Assembly: GCA_001661515.1 (NCBI GenBank) | Contig: LUVW01000017.1 | Coordinates: 434,001-498,000 of the forward strand | Length of the DNA: 64,000 bases | From: Capniomyces stellatus | Lineage: Eukaryota; Kickxellomycota; Harpellomycetes; Harpellales; Legeriomycetaceae | Reading direction: 5' to 3' | Shown: piece after piece, positions 33,791-46,527 of the stretch | Position numbering within the stretch: the stretch's first letter is position 1 | How the letters are laid out: the number at the start of each line of letters is the position of its first letter | Position numbers and translations under genes: made by a program | The notes under the pieces: generated by a model | Databases searched by the model: none | What the model was told of the DNA's origin: nothing | Seen by the model: the letters and a program-made list of their open reading frames with translations, nothing else

Positions 33791-35539
33791 TCTGCGCAGT
33801 TGTAAATGTATATCTTGGTATATGTGCGTATCTATCAATAAAAACAGTATAATTAGTGCAGTGTCTGTTACTATATATATATATATATACTTATTACATA
33901 CACCGTTACTCTGATTGCTTTAAACACAAATGTGTAAAGCAAACAAACAATCACGAGCATAAACAATTACATTCAATGGATATCCATAAATTATGATGTG
34001 ACTGTGTTGGTCCTTACTTTTTTTTCTCGCTTTTTTTTGGATTGGTTATGATATGGAATGGATATACTTTTTATTACGTGTGCTCTTATATCTTGTACAT
34101 GCCTCTAACTAGCTGGAAACAAGTATGTTGTGTTGATATAATCGCTGATGTGCAGGTCGATAGAATAAATGCCTGTTGGTTAATGAGCTGATTGCCCAAC
34201 ATATAGCACTCTCACCCTTTATATGTATTTTAGAGAAGCCTAAGCAGTTGAAAGAAATGGCAACGATGGAACGAAAAGCAAAGTAAAGTACATCCATTTA
34301 ATAAGTACATACTCGCAATTAACACTAGCAATAACATGTTATAAGCAGAAATCAATGGTTTTCTGTGTTTATTTTAAGCCTAATTTGTTGTAGCACCCAG
34401 CTTTGGGTGAGTATCATCTTTAAAATGTGTTTAATATTCTCATGTTAATAATCAAAAATTAAATCTAATATACTCTAGTAATACATTATTAATTCAACAT
34501 TTATGTTATATTGATTGCTATTCCCTAGCTAATATTTGAAAAAGGAAAAGACATCACTTGAGTTCATAGCGCCAACAGTATTACCCTGCTAAAGCATATA
34601 ATAACGAGCAATGGCGCCTTGGAATTCAGACAAGCTCTCAAAGCGAAAAACGAGTACTTCAGACAAAAAAAAAAATACCACTTTAGTATCATATATCGGC
34701 ATTCTGTTAATTAAACAATATCATTGCCCCCACTTTAACAGCACTAATATACGAGTCATTTCTAATGATGCTGGGTTTCTTTTTTTTTTCACTGCGTAAA
34801 TTCCAGGGGGGGTTGTTTGTTGAGAACAAAAACTTGACAATGTAAAAAATGGCACTGGGTAATTACAAATTAAAACACAAGCTCAATAAATCCAATCTAT
34901 AACTTTTGTGTCGATTAAAACGTCCTTGCTATTCCAATAAAAATAAAAATAAAACGTCCTTGTTAAGTTTGATTCAAATGCACGCTTAATCAACAACAAC
35001 AGCAGTGATAGTTGGGACAGTGTTAAAGTTGGGAGCCACGCTCTTGATCAAAATAGTATTCGGTATAGCCTGACATTTTTGTGCCGAGTAATAAAATGGC
35101 CACATTTGCTAATTGATATATGTGGTTAAGAATCTAAAATTAGGCTTGAATCAGTTAGTAGCCGGTATACAAACTACATTTCTGTTGCCATGCAATTAGC
35201 TCTGCGTGGTACTGGTGCAAGTTGATTGATAGAAAGGTAGTGCAACAAGTTAAAATAGCATAATTGAGATATAAATCATATGCAAAAATACACACTATAA
35301 ATCATACACAATAAAAAATTAATGATAATAACAGCGCTAATATGAACAAGCAAACAAATGGATAGCCGTAGATTTTAGCTGACAGGGTTTCTCGAGTAAA
35401 TTGGAATTAAAAATAAGTAGGATCTAGCGCCATTTCGGTCTGGTTGTGATTGAAAAGGATTGGATTGCTACCAGCAATAAAGCGGCATGCGCCATGTTTG
35501 ATGAGAGATTGGTTTTACAGAGTTGACTATGCAATATTG
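33791..35539. other. Intergenic, about 1.75 kb
   Basis: AT-rich, with a (TA)n run near 33872-33890. The longest frame with an ATG is 62 codons (34611-34799, Lys/Ser-rich then hydrophobic), which I do not accept. It should contain the promoter of the 1548-aa gene at the left and the 3' UTR of the phosphodiesterase at the right. Confidence 0.5.
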
Positions 35540-37556
35540 TCACAGATGGCCATAGTCTGAGTGTGTAATGCCTTCGTTTGATTTGACACGGCTGATTATT
35601 GTATTACTTCGAACGTTCAGAGTTGCAAAGTTGGAATGGATATCCTCGAACCCACTCTCGCTTACTTGGCTGCCTAGAGAGCAGCTAGAGCCTGTGTACT
35701 TGAGATCAAAACTACGGGCATGTTTGAGCTTGCGTCGGCGCGGCAAGGCTAACTCAAAGTTTTTCTCATTTTGCCTTTGGATCCCAACTCTTCCCAGTAT
35801 TTTTGAGATTACCGAACCTATATTCCGGCTATCCGTCAGGCTGAATTGAGCAGTAGAGTGCCTCCGAATGCTACTTTTGAATTGTGATGGAATCTCAAGT
35901 GTGCCCGCAGCCACACTCAGTTTTCTAATTTTATTGACAGCTATAGGCAGACTTTCGTAATAAATATCATTTTGAGCAGTTTGACCGCTGTTTATGATTT
36001 TTGGAATGACTACTGGCTCCGTTTTTGAAGTGTTGGTTGTATGGACACCATCCATACTGCTTGTATGCTCGCTGTGCAGTTTTCTCCAGTTCACAATGTT
36101 TGACTCCAAGTTGACCATAATATCGTTGTCCGCTGGTATCAGGCGGACCAATTCAGTAAAAAACGGCCGTATAATTATTGTTGAAAAATCAAGCGAGATG
36201 TTACATTGGTCAAAAAGAGCTCTATCCATTGATGGGCTGATAGGAATATTCAAACCCTTCTCCAGGTCGCCTTGAGCCAGCGATTCTTTTGCCATTAAAT
36301 CTGACCAAATCTTGCTGACCTCCCAGGGCAAAACAGGGTTGAAAATATCAACTGCATGAATTATAATGCTTGCTAGTGTTTTTCTCTCGGAACTATTCAA
36401 CAGTATGTCCGGATTAGTAGCGCACTCCTTATTATCATCGTCTGGCTGCAACACGTTATTCAGAGTTTGCTTATCACTATTTCTTGAGTTCCGTTTGTTC
36501 TCAAAAAGCTCCAAAATCATCTTCTTGTCATCTTTAGTGCTCTTAACCGACCCCCTTCCGCTTCTCGTGCCGTTGTTCGCCAAGCGAACGCAACTGTCGC
36601 TTTTACATACAGGCAATCCCTTGATCTCATTTCCGCTCTCTTCAGCAACAACGCACTCGCAGCTACTATTAGAGCTCAAGCTGGCTGTTTCCGAATAGCA
36701 ATCTACCTCCCCGTCATTATACAGTGTCATCAAATCTTTTGCCTTTTCGGTTAATACATCAATAATATCGCCACAATCGTCCACTATCTTAAAGTGATGA
36801 CTCATGTCGGTTTTTAAAATTATGTCTTTGATCTGGTCCAAGAGCGCCGTGTAAACGTCTTTACGCTCAACGCTATGGTCGACATACACATCGTCGTGTT
36901 TATCCTTTATGTTTGAAAATAGCCCTATTGATTCAATTAGCTTGACTGTAATATCTACCGAGTAAGACTCTAACGTTGATTGTGGATATAACTGAGCCAA
37001 CTCATTCTTGGAGTTTATTTGGAACAGATTGTTGCGTCCAGGCTATATAGTGACAGTTGAATTTAAAGTCTGTCATTATTAACTTGTATTTACTTTTATC
37101 TACTATTTGAGCCACAATACTGGCTCTAATCCGTGTACACACGCTTTCAAGCGCGAAAAGGCAAAGTATAAAAGCCCCAGCTCAACAAATTATAAACATA
37201 TATATATATATAAAGATTCTTACATGGCCAACATCATGACATAGCCCAGAGATCAAAATCGCTGTGATATCCAAATTCGTCAAGTAGCCTCCCATAGACA
37301 GCTCGTGTATGCAGTAATATATCTTTACCACTATGTCTACGGCGTGTCTGAAGCAGTGATAAGGGACTACATTGTAGTTTTTCTCTATATTCAGAACAAA
37401 ATCCAACAGGCACCCATCGCTTATACTCAAAGAGTTCAGCACTTTGAGCTCTTTGAAAATAGCCATTACTATCCCCAAGTTTTCAAATCTGTTAAATTCC
37501 CAAGGATTGTATTCCATCCCCATTTTATGGCTTTTTTTAACGAGGACAGTCGCCAT
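35540..37556 (-). CDS. Class I 3',5'-cyclic-nucleotide phosphodiesterase
   Basis: Hydrolyses cAMP and/or cGMP and so limits cyclic-nucleotide signalling. Exons 37556-37224 and 37042-35540 join at phase 0 across a GTAAGA donor and a TATATAG acceptor, rebuilding CHDVGH then PGRNN. The visible product is 611 aa. Metal ligands are present: H67 and H71 (YHCFRHAVD), H107 and D108 (CHDVGHPG), D343 (HAVDIFNP). The purine-selecting Gln is likely Q390 (DQCNISLDF). TDMSHHFK, WSDLMAKE and QGDLEKG match the family. Odd points: the NSELALLYND-LENHH segment reads NELAQLYPQSTLESYS, so the conserved His pair after LE is gone; and an insertion of about 130 polar residues lies between TDMSHHFK and HAVDIFNP. The ATG at 37556 directly follows a TTGTAG that could be a splice acceptor, so more 5' exons may exist at 37570-37850. 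Their frames cannot be settled by eye. Confidence 0.85.
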
Positions 37557-38040
37557 GGTCTACAATAAATTCAATTCAAGCGTTAAAAAATACTGCCGCT
37601 GTTGTACATATACATAGTCAAACCCGCGGTATACGCCGTCATACTTGTACCACCCCAATTTCACCGATTGAAATTTTCGATTGTTGAAACCAAGTACTGT
37701 AATTAACGTCTTTATCCTAGTTAACTCCAATTATTTACTTTGCAATATATATATATATCGTAAACTAGAAGGCGATGAATTACCTTTTCGACTACGAATA
37801 GCTGCTCATTTGTGAGCAAGTTTGACTTGATTATGATCATTAACGGTGCTTTTTTTATTATATATTTTTTTACTTCTCCGTACCTTTTGATACAGGTATT
37901 TTTTTTAAATCAAAATACAAAAAGTACCAAGCCTTTCGTACATTGATTAAAAATATGGATTTCTATTCAATAGTCAAAGTATATATATCGTATTTCAAGC
38001 CTGGTTACTTGTTGCGGCTCGTTTCTGGAATTCTATACTA

Positions 38041-38165
38041 GTTGTTGTTATTATTATTGTCGTTGTTGCTTTTGTTACTATCGTTAGCACTGTTGATTTT
38101 GTTATTACTGCTACTACTATTGTTGTCGTTGTTATTGTTATTGCTGCTGGTATTATCTATTCATT
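38041..38165. repeat. AAC/AAT/AGC triplet tract (minus-strand Asn/Ser-rich frame)
   Basis: Imperfect trinucleotide run that reads on the minus strand as about 38 codons of Asn, Ser and Asp ending in TAG. The same frame continues upstream past one TGA into another protein-like stretch near 38168-38230. It could be a remnant or an exon of the phosphodiesterase N terminus, or simple repeat DNA. Confidence 0.5.
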
Positions 38166-39689
38166 TGATGTCTGGTGCCGAAAATATCCTCCTGGTTCCT
38201 AAAACAGTACCAGTATTACTAGCCTTTAAGCGTATTTATACCTTGTGTTATACCTATATCTGATTTGCAAATAATTCTACAAAAGCTTCAAGTTGACTAC
38301 TTTGCCTTCTATCAACCTTTTCTCTTATTTTTCTTTTTTTTAATAAAAACTCTCTTTACAGGCTTTAATCGTACTAGCGTTTTCATAATTTCATTTTTTT
38401 TTCAACCGAAATACTAGCTACATTCCATTTCTGTTATCATTTTCAATCCGATGAGTTTGGTGCTATAAACCTAAAGTGATTTCCGTAGCACTTTTGGCCT
38501 CATTGTATGATTTTGGGCGCAGCAGAATGGAGAAACATACCAAATATAGAAATAGTTGCCGTTTTCATTGGAACAACACACACAATTTTAAAATTATACC
38601 ACACACATTTGTCACCAAACACTTTCTGTATTGTTTATTGCAACTGAACAATCATTGAGTTTGAAATTACGAGCCTGATCTTCTCATATTGGGCCTTGCT
38701 TTTAGTGTAACATCTTATTCGATCAAAATTACATTATGCACTACCAATTACGTTCTTTGTTATTTCTTTGTAGCTGATTAAAGTCTGCAGAAATTCAATT
38801 GTTTTAGCCTGATTATAAGCCAATTATTTTGAATAACATGATTCTATTATTATTTATTTATTTTCCCATGGAGATTTATTAATATGGGACGTTAATAAAT
38901 TTGAAAAATTATGAATGTTAATTTTCTTTTATTCTTTCCTTTTGTTCTCTTTTTTTGGCCCCACTTTGATTTGAATATGCGCATTTTGTAAATAAACTAT
39001 TCTGTAGTTCTTGGTCCTGATTAAGCCACAGTTGGTCACAATTTTTATTTTATATAGGAGGTTGAGTATTCTTGGAGCCTGTTATATAATGACATACCAC
39101 TATTATAATCCCGTAGCTAACTTTAATCCAAGGCGTTTAATCAGCCAAGATAAAAATAAACAAGAAGACATGCGCTTATTTGTTTAAGGCCATCGCCCAG
39201 TAAAATAGACGAGACTGTATAGCAGACCAACATCACGCTTGCCTGGTTGTTTATTTATAAACAACATTTAAACATTTAGTTTGTGATCTGCGGGTATTCG
39301 TCTGCCTAATAGGTTTAGTGAACCGTCCAATATTTACAGGGACCAATCACAGTCAACAGATTTGCCACACTCAAAGTACTATCATAGTCGTAGAGACGCA
39401 TTTAACAAGAATTGTCCAAGTAATAGGCTGTTAACACCAGCAATGCTCTACGTTTCTATGCAAACTCAAGGAAGTGTTTACAAGGCTAGCAACATACGCA
39501 GCCTAAACCTTCAAATAAGATCCTAAAGATACTTCAGCATCTCCAGCATCGCATAATATTGAATTGTTACTAACATCTGAGTTTTACAACTGATAACTGA
39601 TCAGAGTATCTGGGCTATGCAAATAGCACGACAAAAAGAGCCAATGTTAGTATTTGGCAGTTGAATAAAGACACTAGTTGTCTGTTTGC

Positions 39690-39775
39690 CTATATCTTTA
39701 CCTGTATCTTAGCCTGTATCTTTACCTGTATCTTTACCTGTATCTTTGCCTGTATCTTTGCCTGTAATTTTGACT
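39690..39775. repeat. 12-bp tandem repeat
   Basis: About seven copies of a CCTGTATCTTTA/CCTGTATCTTTG unit. On the minus strand one frame reads Lys-Ile-Gln-Val or Lys-Ile-Gln-Ala repeats. No surrounding gene structure was found, so it is listed as a repeat only. Confidence 0.9.
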
Positions 39776-40300
39776 GTTTGTTTTCTTGTTTGGGGAAGAG
39801 GTGCGAGTATTGTATCCAACTAAAAGTGCTTAAATTCAGTTTGATTGTTCTGTGCTTAGGGTTCTGAATATACACACAATCAAGAATGCTGACACAACAG
39901 AATATATGAGTCGTTGATTTATCTTTTGGGCACGCTGATGTATTTTTCTTGTTGAACTAAAAAAAAGTGCTAATGTTTCAATAAAAAAAGGAACTAGTGT
40001 ATTTATTAGCCGAAGAAACCGAAATAGTTTTGTTAAGGGTGGATTAAGTTGATTAGGAATTAGTTATGTTCAATCAAGGCTATAGTAAAGGTAATGATAG
40101 CAAACAGAAACAAAAGCCAAAGAAAACAAAGTAAAGTGGAAAAGAAGAAAAAAAAAGTCTATTCGAAATTAAATTGGTAGAAAATATTAAGTACATAGTT
40201 GTATATGTAAGGATATAACAAGATAATAAAGGATCGTATGGATGTCAGCTTTGTAAGTGGTAGGAGAGTAGTTGTAGGATAATATGGAGTAATGAGGACG

Positions 40301-41454
40301 CTATCGATAGTTTCTAGAAATATCAACAAACTCGGAGCTATGGTTAGGTGTAAAGTTCTTTCCAAACGATTCCAAACCGTCATAATCCAAACATATTTCG
40401 TTGGACAGCCTGCTGATGTTGTCCATTGAAAGTCGCTCGGAAATGTTGGCATAGTCGGGCTCTGGTATTTTTCGTTTTATGATTTGATCCACTATCAGAA
40501 ACTCAAAGATATTCAGCACCAGCGGCAAAACAGCCAGCACGTAGAATATTTCAAAATTTCTGTTCCCAGACGCCTTAGCGGGTGCCAGGATGAACTGGCC
40601 CAGGTAAACCAGAAAGTGCAGGTTGTTTACTGAAGCCACTACAATAACCTTCATTATCAGCAATGCCGAGACAAATACTATGCATTGGTTGAACCAATTC
40701 CAATAGCTAATGGGGTTTCCATAAAATCCGCTCTCGTACTGGCTGACCCTTAGGAATTTAGATATTTTTTTGTGTACAAATAAAATCCCAAACACAATAA
40801 AAACACCGATTGTGCAGTCCAGAAACAAGTTCAGAGTATACCTATATAGTAGAGTCGGTGAGAAGTATAGTTGTAAAATATAGCTGGAAATGGGTTGGTT
40901 AGCTTAGACAGCACAAATAAGCAAACAACAGGTTGGCTATGATTATGGGTTTCGTATAAGCTATTATTGGCCAAGTTGTAACAAGCCTAGCTCAACTTAC
41001 CAAATACAAGGGTTTGTATCAACTTTTGAACGATGGCCGATCAGTAACGACGATACAAGATTGCAAAAGTGCATAACGCAAGCACCTATCACCTGTTTAG
41101 ATACATCCAACAGCCTATTTGTATAGAGAAAAACGGGTAAATTAAAAAAAGAACACAAATAAAACATACGCTGGTCATATCAACTCAATAAAATAAAACA
41201 CCATGGTCAAGTTTAGGTATAAGAATAATCACATTTGCTGCTGCAAAAACACAAGTGACAGTATACAATTTGCCATATAAAAACAAAAGATTTTAGCCTT
41301 ACCAAACAACGCCTGTTCTTTTATTCCTTTCGATTCTCCATTTGAGTATTAGTGTGGAAAACGCTAGCAGTGCTACGATTCCGCGAATAATAAACGAGAA
41401 GCCACCCACCAACTCGCAATTCAGGTTTTCTTCGACTTTAATTATGTCAACCAT
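40301..41454 (-). CDS. STIMATE/TMEM110-family (yeast Ypl162c-like) membrane protein, 3 exons
   Basis: Multi-pass membrane protein. The animal member STIMATE works at ER-plasma membrane contacts with STIM proteins, and the yeast relative Ypl162c is reported at the vacuole. Exons 41454-41303, 41114-41001 and 40841-40301 give 268 aa; both junctions are phase 2 with GTAAGG and GTAAGT donors. Family features appear in order: CELVGGFSFIIRGIVALLAFSTLILKWR (first span); LDVSKQVIGACVMHF; then after NPCIWYTLNLFLDCTIGVFIVFG two more spans; WFNQC; and a last span VLPLVLNIFEFLIVDQII followed by a basic RKIPEP. The C-terminal tail is polar. Human STIMATE is a similar length. Family assignment is strong. 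No calcium sensor of STIM type is known from most fungi, so the role here is open. Confidence 0.88.
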
Positions 41455-44084
41455 TATACTTATCTAGCTTCGAAGTTAAAAAGCAAGACAAATCCTGTGT
41501 CCGAGTCTTATTGCTCACTTTTATGGTTGCCTTGTCGTTGAGTTGTTGAGTTGTTGAAGTTTATAAAATGAAAGCGAATTACAAACTATACAGCCCTTTT
41601 GGTCGATAATGCGTTGTCATAAGCTGCTGTCGAGATCTTTCGATGTTGGAGAGGATAAAAGCACGAATCGTCTGTTTTTTGCTAAAGCAAATACTGTACT
41701 ATTTTTACTAGCCTTAAAAATATTCTAAACAAAAAAAACAAAAGGCAAATTATGTTTTTGAATATCAAATGCGATTGTGGAAAACGAGTTGAGTTGGTTT
41801 ATAAAACAGCCTAAATCTTCCATTTCATAATTAGCTTAAAAGGTGCCAAAAAACACAAACTTTATTTTTGCACTTTTTTACACAAAAAATACACCAAAAA
41901 GGCCACTGTGACTTTCCGAATTGTTTACGATTTATTAATTCTTATAAATTTGGATAGTTTTTTTTTAAATGAGGTGAATAGTAAACGGAACATGATTCGC
42001 TGTGTAAAATCACCCTTGAAATATTTCAGCTTTGCTATTGACTTTCTTGACGCTTCAAATAATTGTTACAGATTCAGGCTTGCTCTATTAGAACATTGTA
42101 TGACTTTTGCATTATATAACAGTAGCTTGATGTCAAATAGGACACGACTTTGATATAATGCTTGGGACTTTTCGAATCTTTAGGCCATTTTTCAATTTAA
42201 GACATATATAATTTATAGTACATCAAGCTTATTACTTATTGGCTAGAACAATCAGTAGCAAATCAGCTTTGTGCATTGTTTTCCTAAAAGCGTTTAATAA
42301 AGACCAAACTCTTAATTTATTCCTTTTTTTTCTATTTTCTATTTTCTATCTATTTTTTCTATGTCTCATCTATTGACTTGCCCTAAGCAAAGCTAAACCA
42401 AACGTTGAATTGGTCTTAGTGGAGACTGACTAAAGTAAAGTTTGTTGAAAGTTTTACTCAACAATGCAACAAAAGCTCGTCTCACTTGGAACAGCTACTT
42501 AACCAATTAGTTAAAAAGGCAAGCATAGTGGTGGTGTTAACTGTTTGTGGTGAACTGTAAATTATAAAACCCAATACCCACCACTGCTCAAACCAACTAG
42601 GTGAGCTGTACATTTGTAGGCAATTGCTGGAAGGTTAAGGCTGTCAGGATAGCACTCCTTGATTATGTGCAGCTTGGAGGTGGCGACGTATATTTATGGT
42701 GTATGTATACACACCAAAGTTATTTATAAATGCTGTTTATTTGGAAACCAACATCAGTCCTGAAAATTCAACCAGACCAAAAGTACCAACTCGTAAACTT
42801 GCAATGAAGAAACCGGGGAGTTGGTTTTGGCAGATTACAGCAAAAGCTTAAAGTGAAACACACATGACTGACCGTATCGACTTGCCAAGTCACGTTTATC
42901 ATGACAAATACGCTTTTTAGGAAATAAAAAAGGCTGGCTAAACCTGGTTTTTAGCCATAAAGTTTTAATAAAGAGTAATTTTATACATGTTGTAAAGTGG
43001 TTGAAACTGTATACATAGACCAGTGAGCGCAATTTATGAAATCAATACCAACTAATGTGTATTAAAATAAAACTTGCCATGAAGTTTTTGGGTACTGGAA
43101 TAAGATGACTGAACGAGGATTTCAGGATAGTAAATATCAATAATCAGGAATAATGCCTGATTTAAAAGTCAATCAGCAATTGGAAAGCTAATCACGCCAC
43201 ATCGGTAAGTGTTTGATGCTGCAAATAGAAATATAGAGGGCAGAGAGTTTGCATTAACTATCCACTCAACTATTCATCCAACTATCCACCCAAATAACCT
43301 ATCTTGTGAACCTCAAAATCAACCAAAAGGCAATCCATTATTCAAGGCAAAGGATACTTTGGTTGAGGTAATACCAAGGAGTACACGGAATTTTGAAAGC
43401 AAAACTCGTAAACTCGTAAACGAAAATTTAGAATTTGAAAATTTGAAAACTGATATTATTAATCGAAAATAGTTAATGTCCAATAAAAGCGTGTGGGATC
43501 TGTAGTAAGTGAGATTAAAAAAAAATTGAGTCAGTGGTAAATAAGGATTTCAAATACAAAGATTGCAGAGATACCAATTAAAAATTGGATACAGTAAAAA
43601 AGTAACAGGCTAAAATAAAAATCTTTAAAAAAAAGTAAGCAAATGAACATTTAACAAGTAAAATTGAGATGATCTGTGCCACCAAATATTGCAAATAGAA
43701 TTCAAACTGGAAAAACAGGAGAAACTAGAGTTCAAAATTAAACGCGGCATAGATTTGGCCTAAAAGCGATAATTAGAGTTTAGGAGTTAAAGTTACAAAG
43801 CAATACATCTTGACGATTTAGACAGATAGAGAAAATTTCGAGACAGAAACCTGTTATCAAAAATCATCGCAGTATTATACCAAGAGAGCCGAAATAGCAA
43901 TTTTGAATAGGATATACAAATAGACCAAGAGTTTTTTTTATGAATCAGTTGAAAGTAAAGACCAAGCGATAATAATATATAACCCAGAATTAAAAAGGTA
44001 TACAGATACAAGGATAGCTGGGCAGGAAAGCGGACCAAATCAATAGGAAAGGGATAAATAGGAACATAAGAACAAAGAAAGAAA
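41455..44084. other. Intergenic, about 2.6 kb
   Basis: AT-rich, with no gene I can support. A frame at 43209-43472 is open for 87 codons with a Lys/Asn/Glu-rich tail but begins on GTG inside what looks like a GTAAGT donor. Other frames are 60-80 codons of Phe/Leu/Lys. The STIMATE-like and SRP receptor genes diverge from this region. Confidence 0.5.
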
Positions 44085-46527
44085 ATGTTGGATAGTTTTG
44101 TAATTGCAACGAGTGGGGGGATAGTGTTGTGGGAAAGGGAATTTGTTCAAATAACTGGAAATCCGGTCAACGACTTGGTCAAGAATTTGATTGAGGATGC
44201 AAGATCGGACAAGAGTAAATATGTGAGCGGGGAGTATCAATTGGAATGGGATACATCAAGTGAACTGGGTCTAATCTTTGTTGTAAGTTGGGTTAATTCC
44301 ATTTTTTTTTTGTTGATTATATAAAAGGAGATATTAAGTTTCCAAATACTTGTATAGCGCACAAGTGCTGAATACTGAATACTGAATACTGAGTATAAAG
44401 TGCAAGGATTGGGGAGGATAAATGTCGGGTAAATTGGGATTGATGAAAGCATAAAGTTGCAAGACAAATACTTAAAAGAGCTTGTGTTGGCTATTTAATA
44501 GGCAGTTTACCAGAAAATAATACAGTTGGCGTACATTGAGGAGTTGATTCAATTGGTGAAAAGGAGATTTACAAAAATGTATAAAGAAGACATAAAATCG
44601 CGAAATTTCATTGAGGATGGAGAGCAAATAATGAAGTTTAACTTTGGAGATGCGTTTGACGCGGCAATAAACACAGTCGAGGGCAAAGCAGAGGCTGAGC
44701 GAAAATCAAGAGCATCAAGACCAAAGGCATTTGAGGATACAAAGAAGTTCCAAAAGTCACTGGAGGCGGCACAGCAGGATCTGAATCCAAGCATGAGAAA
44801 GGACGTTGGCAAAAGCGGAAACAAAGGATCAAGGAGCACGGAGCTTGAGGAAACAAGCGATTTGGAGTTTTCAATGAATAGTAGGAGAAAAAGCAAGCCG
44901 ATGAGGAAATTTGAAAGCAAAAAGGGCAAAAAGGGGGGAGACCAAGATGAGGCGTCAAAAGGCAAAGCAAAGAGAGTGTGGGGGGACGCGCCTATAACGG
45001 AGGATCGAATGAAGGAGTACGACTTTAGTATGGCCAACGGGAAGGATAGCGGAGCTGCGGAAGGAGAGAATATCGAGGCGTTGGTTGATAAGGAGTCGAT
45101 GGGAAGCAGAAACTCTGAAGGAGTCTACCATGTTAAAGATGTGGCAGGGGCAAGCAAGTGGAGCAGCGAGGATGACGAGGACGATGATGAACAGGGTAGC
45201 TCATTGTCCGGTAGAGGCAGTGGGTGGAGTGCTGGGGGGATAACAAACTTCTTTAAAACGTTGGCAACAGGGAAAACGCTTTCATCAGCGGATTTGGAGG
45301 AGCCAATAAACAGGATGCGGGAACATCTGATTGGAAAGAATGTAGCAAGCGACATAGCGCAGAATATTGTAGAGTCGGTGAGGAAGGAGCTGGTTGGGGT
45401 GAAGGCAGGAGGGCTGCAGAAGGTGTCAGGGCTGGTTAGCTTGGCAATGGAAAAGACACTGAGCAGGATATTGACACCAAACACGTCAACTGACTTGCTT
45501 CGAGATATACAGACAGTGCAAAGCGTGGAGAAGCGGCCATACTCGATAGTGTTTGTTGGTGTTAACGGTGTGGGCAAATCAACAAACTTATCAAAAGTCT
45601 GTTTCTGGTTGCTGCAGAACAACAAGAGGTGTTTGATTGCAGCCTGTGACACTTTTCGGTCGGGTGCGGTTGAGCAGCTGAGAGTGCATGTCAAGAATCT
45701 GAATGCACTGTCGCCAAACTTGTCCAAGGTTGATATTTTTGAGCGTGGGTATGGAAAGGACTCGGCCGCAATTGCAAAAGAGGCAATCAAATACGGTAAT
45801 GCGCCATTTTCTTACTGTAGGCACTTGGATATATGTTCATAGTGCTATTATTGTTATATTTGCTTTATTGTTATGATCGACGGAATTTTTTACGTTGACA
45901 TAGTTTTATAACACGGGAAAGCGACTAATGATGAATATAAACAATAAATAGGCGAGGCGAATGGATACGATGTTGTGCTGATCGACACAGCTGGGAGAAT
46001 GCAAGACAACGAGCCGCTGATGAGGGCATTGTCAAAGGTAAATTGATTTTTTTTGGTGATGGTGGTGGCGAGGCTGAGTCTAGAATGTTTTATAAACACA
46101 CAGACGTGTGTTTGTTAATTGGTTTATTGAATTATTTACTAGAAAGTAAAAAAAAAAAACGATTACAGCTTGATTGCTAATAGTATAAACCAATGTCATT
46201 TTTATTTTTATTTCGTAGCTTGTTTCAACAAATAACCCAGACAAGATTATCTTTGTTGGCGAGGCGCTTGTGGGTAACGAGGCAATCCAGCAGCTCACAA
46301 AGTTTAATTTGGCATTGAAAGATTACGCAAACAACAGCAATATGGTTAGGCAGATAGATGGGATGATACTGAGCAAGTTTGACACAATAGACGATAAAGT
46401 TGGTGCGGCGTTGACGATGACATATACAACAGGAAAACCAATACTGTTTATAGGAACGGGTCAGACGTACACGGATTTGAGGAATGTTAGAGTGGCTAGT
46501 ATCGTAGAGTTGCTGATGAAGAATTAA
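44085..46527 (+). CDS. SRP101: Signal recognition particle receptor alpha subunit, 4 exons
   Basis: GTPase that docks ribosome-SRP complexes at the ER membrane. Exons 44085-44282, 44502-45795, 45952-46037 and 46219-46527 give 628 aa. Exon 1 and early exon 2 form the SRX longin-like domain ([30 protein letters not shown]) that binds the beta subunit. A charged linker follows (Lys/Glu/Ser, about 140-260). The NG domain starts with the helical N part ([17 protein letters not shown]). G-motifs: GVNGVGKST (G1), [11 protein letters not shown] (G2), [12 protein letters not shown] (G3), [13 protein letters not shown] (G4; Ser replaces the usual Thr) and GTGQTYTDL (G5). Junctions are phase 0, 1 and 0 and restore [14 protein letters not shown]. 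Identity is certain. Confidence 0.96.

Larger units (their letters stand above)
37557..40300. other. Region upstream of the phosphodiesterase, about 2.7 kb
   Basis: Probably holds 5' exons and the promoter of the phosphodiesterase. On the minus strand, 37566-37690 and 37800-37850 are open in protein-like frames with GTAATT/GTATAT donors and a TTACAG acceptor, but the phases allow several joinings. At 38041-38165 the minus strand codes an Asn/Ser-rich tract. A 12-bp repeat lies at 39690-39775. I see no other gene from 38.3 to 40.3 kb. Confidence 0.4.

Noticed and set aside
34611..34799. 62-codon frame with ATG in good context
   Set aside because: Lys/Ser-rich start then hydrophobic tail made by T-runs; no recognisable feature.
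43209..43472. 87-codon plus-strand frame
   Set aside because: Starts on GTG within a GTAAGTGTTTG word and is Asn/Lys/Glu-rich as expected for AT-rich DNA. Could be an exon, but nothing joins it.
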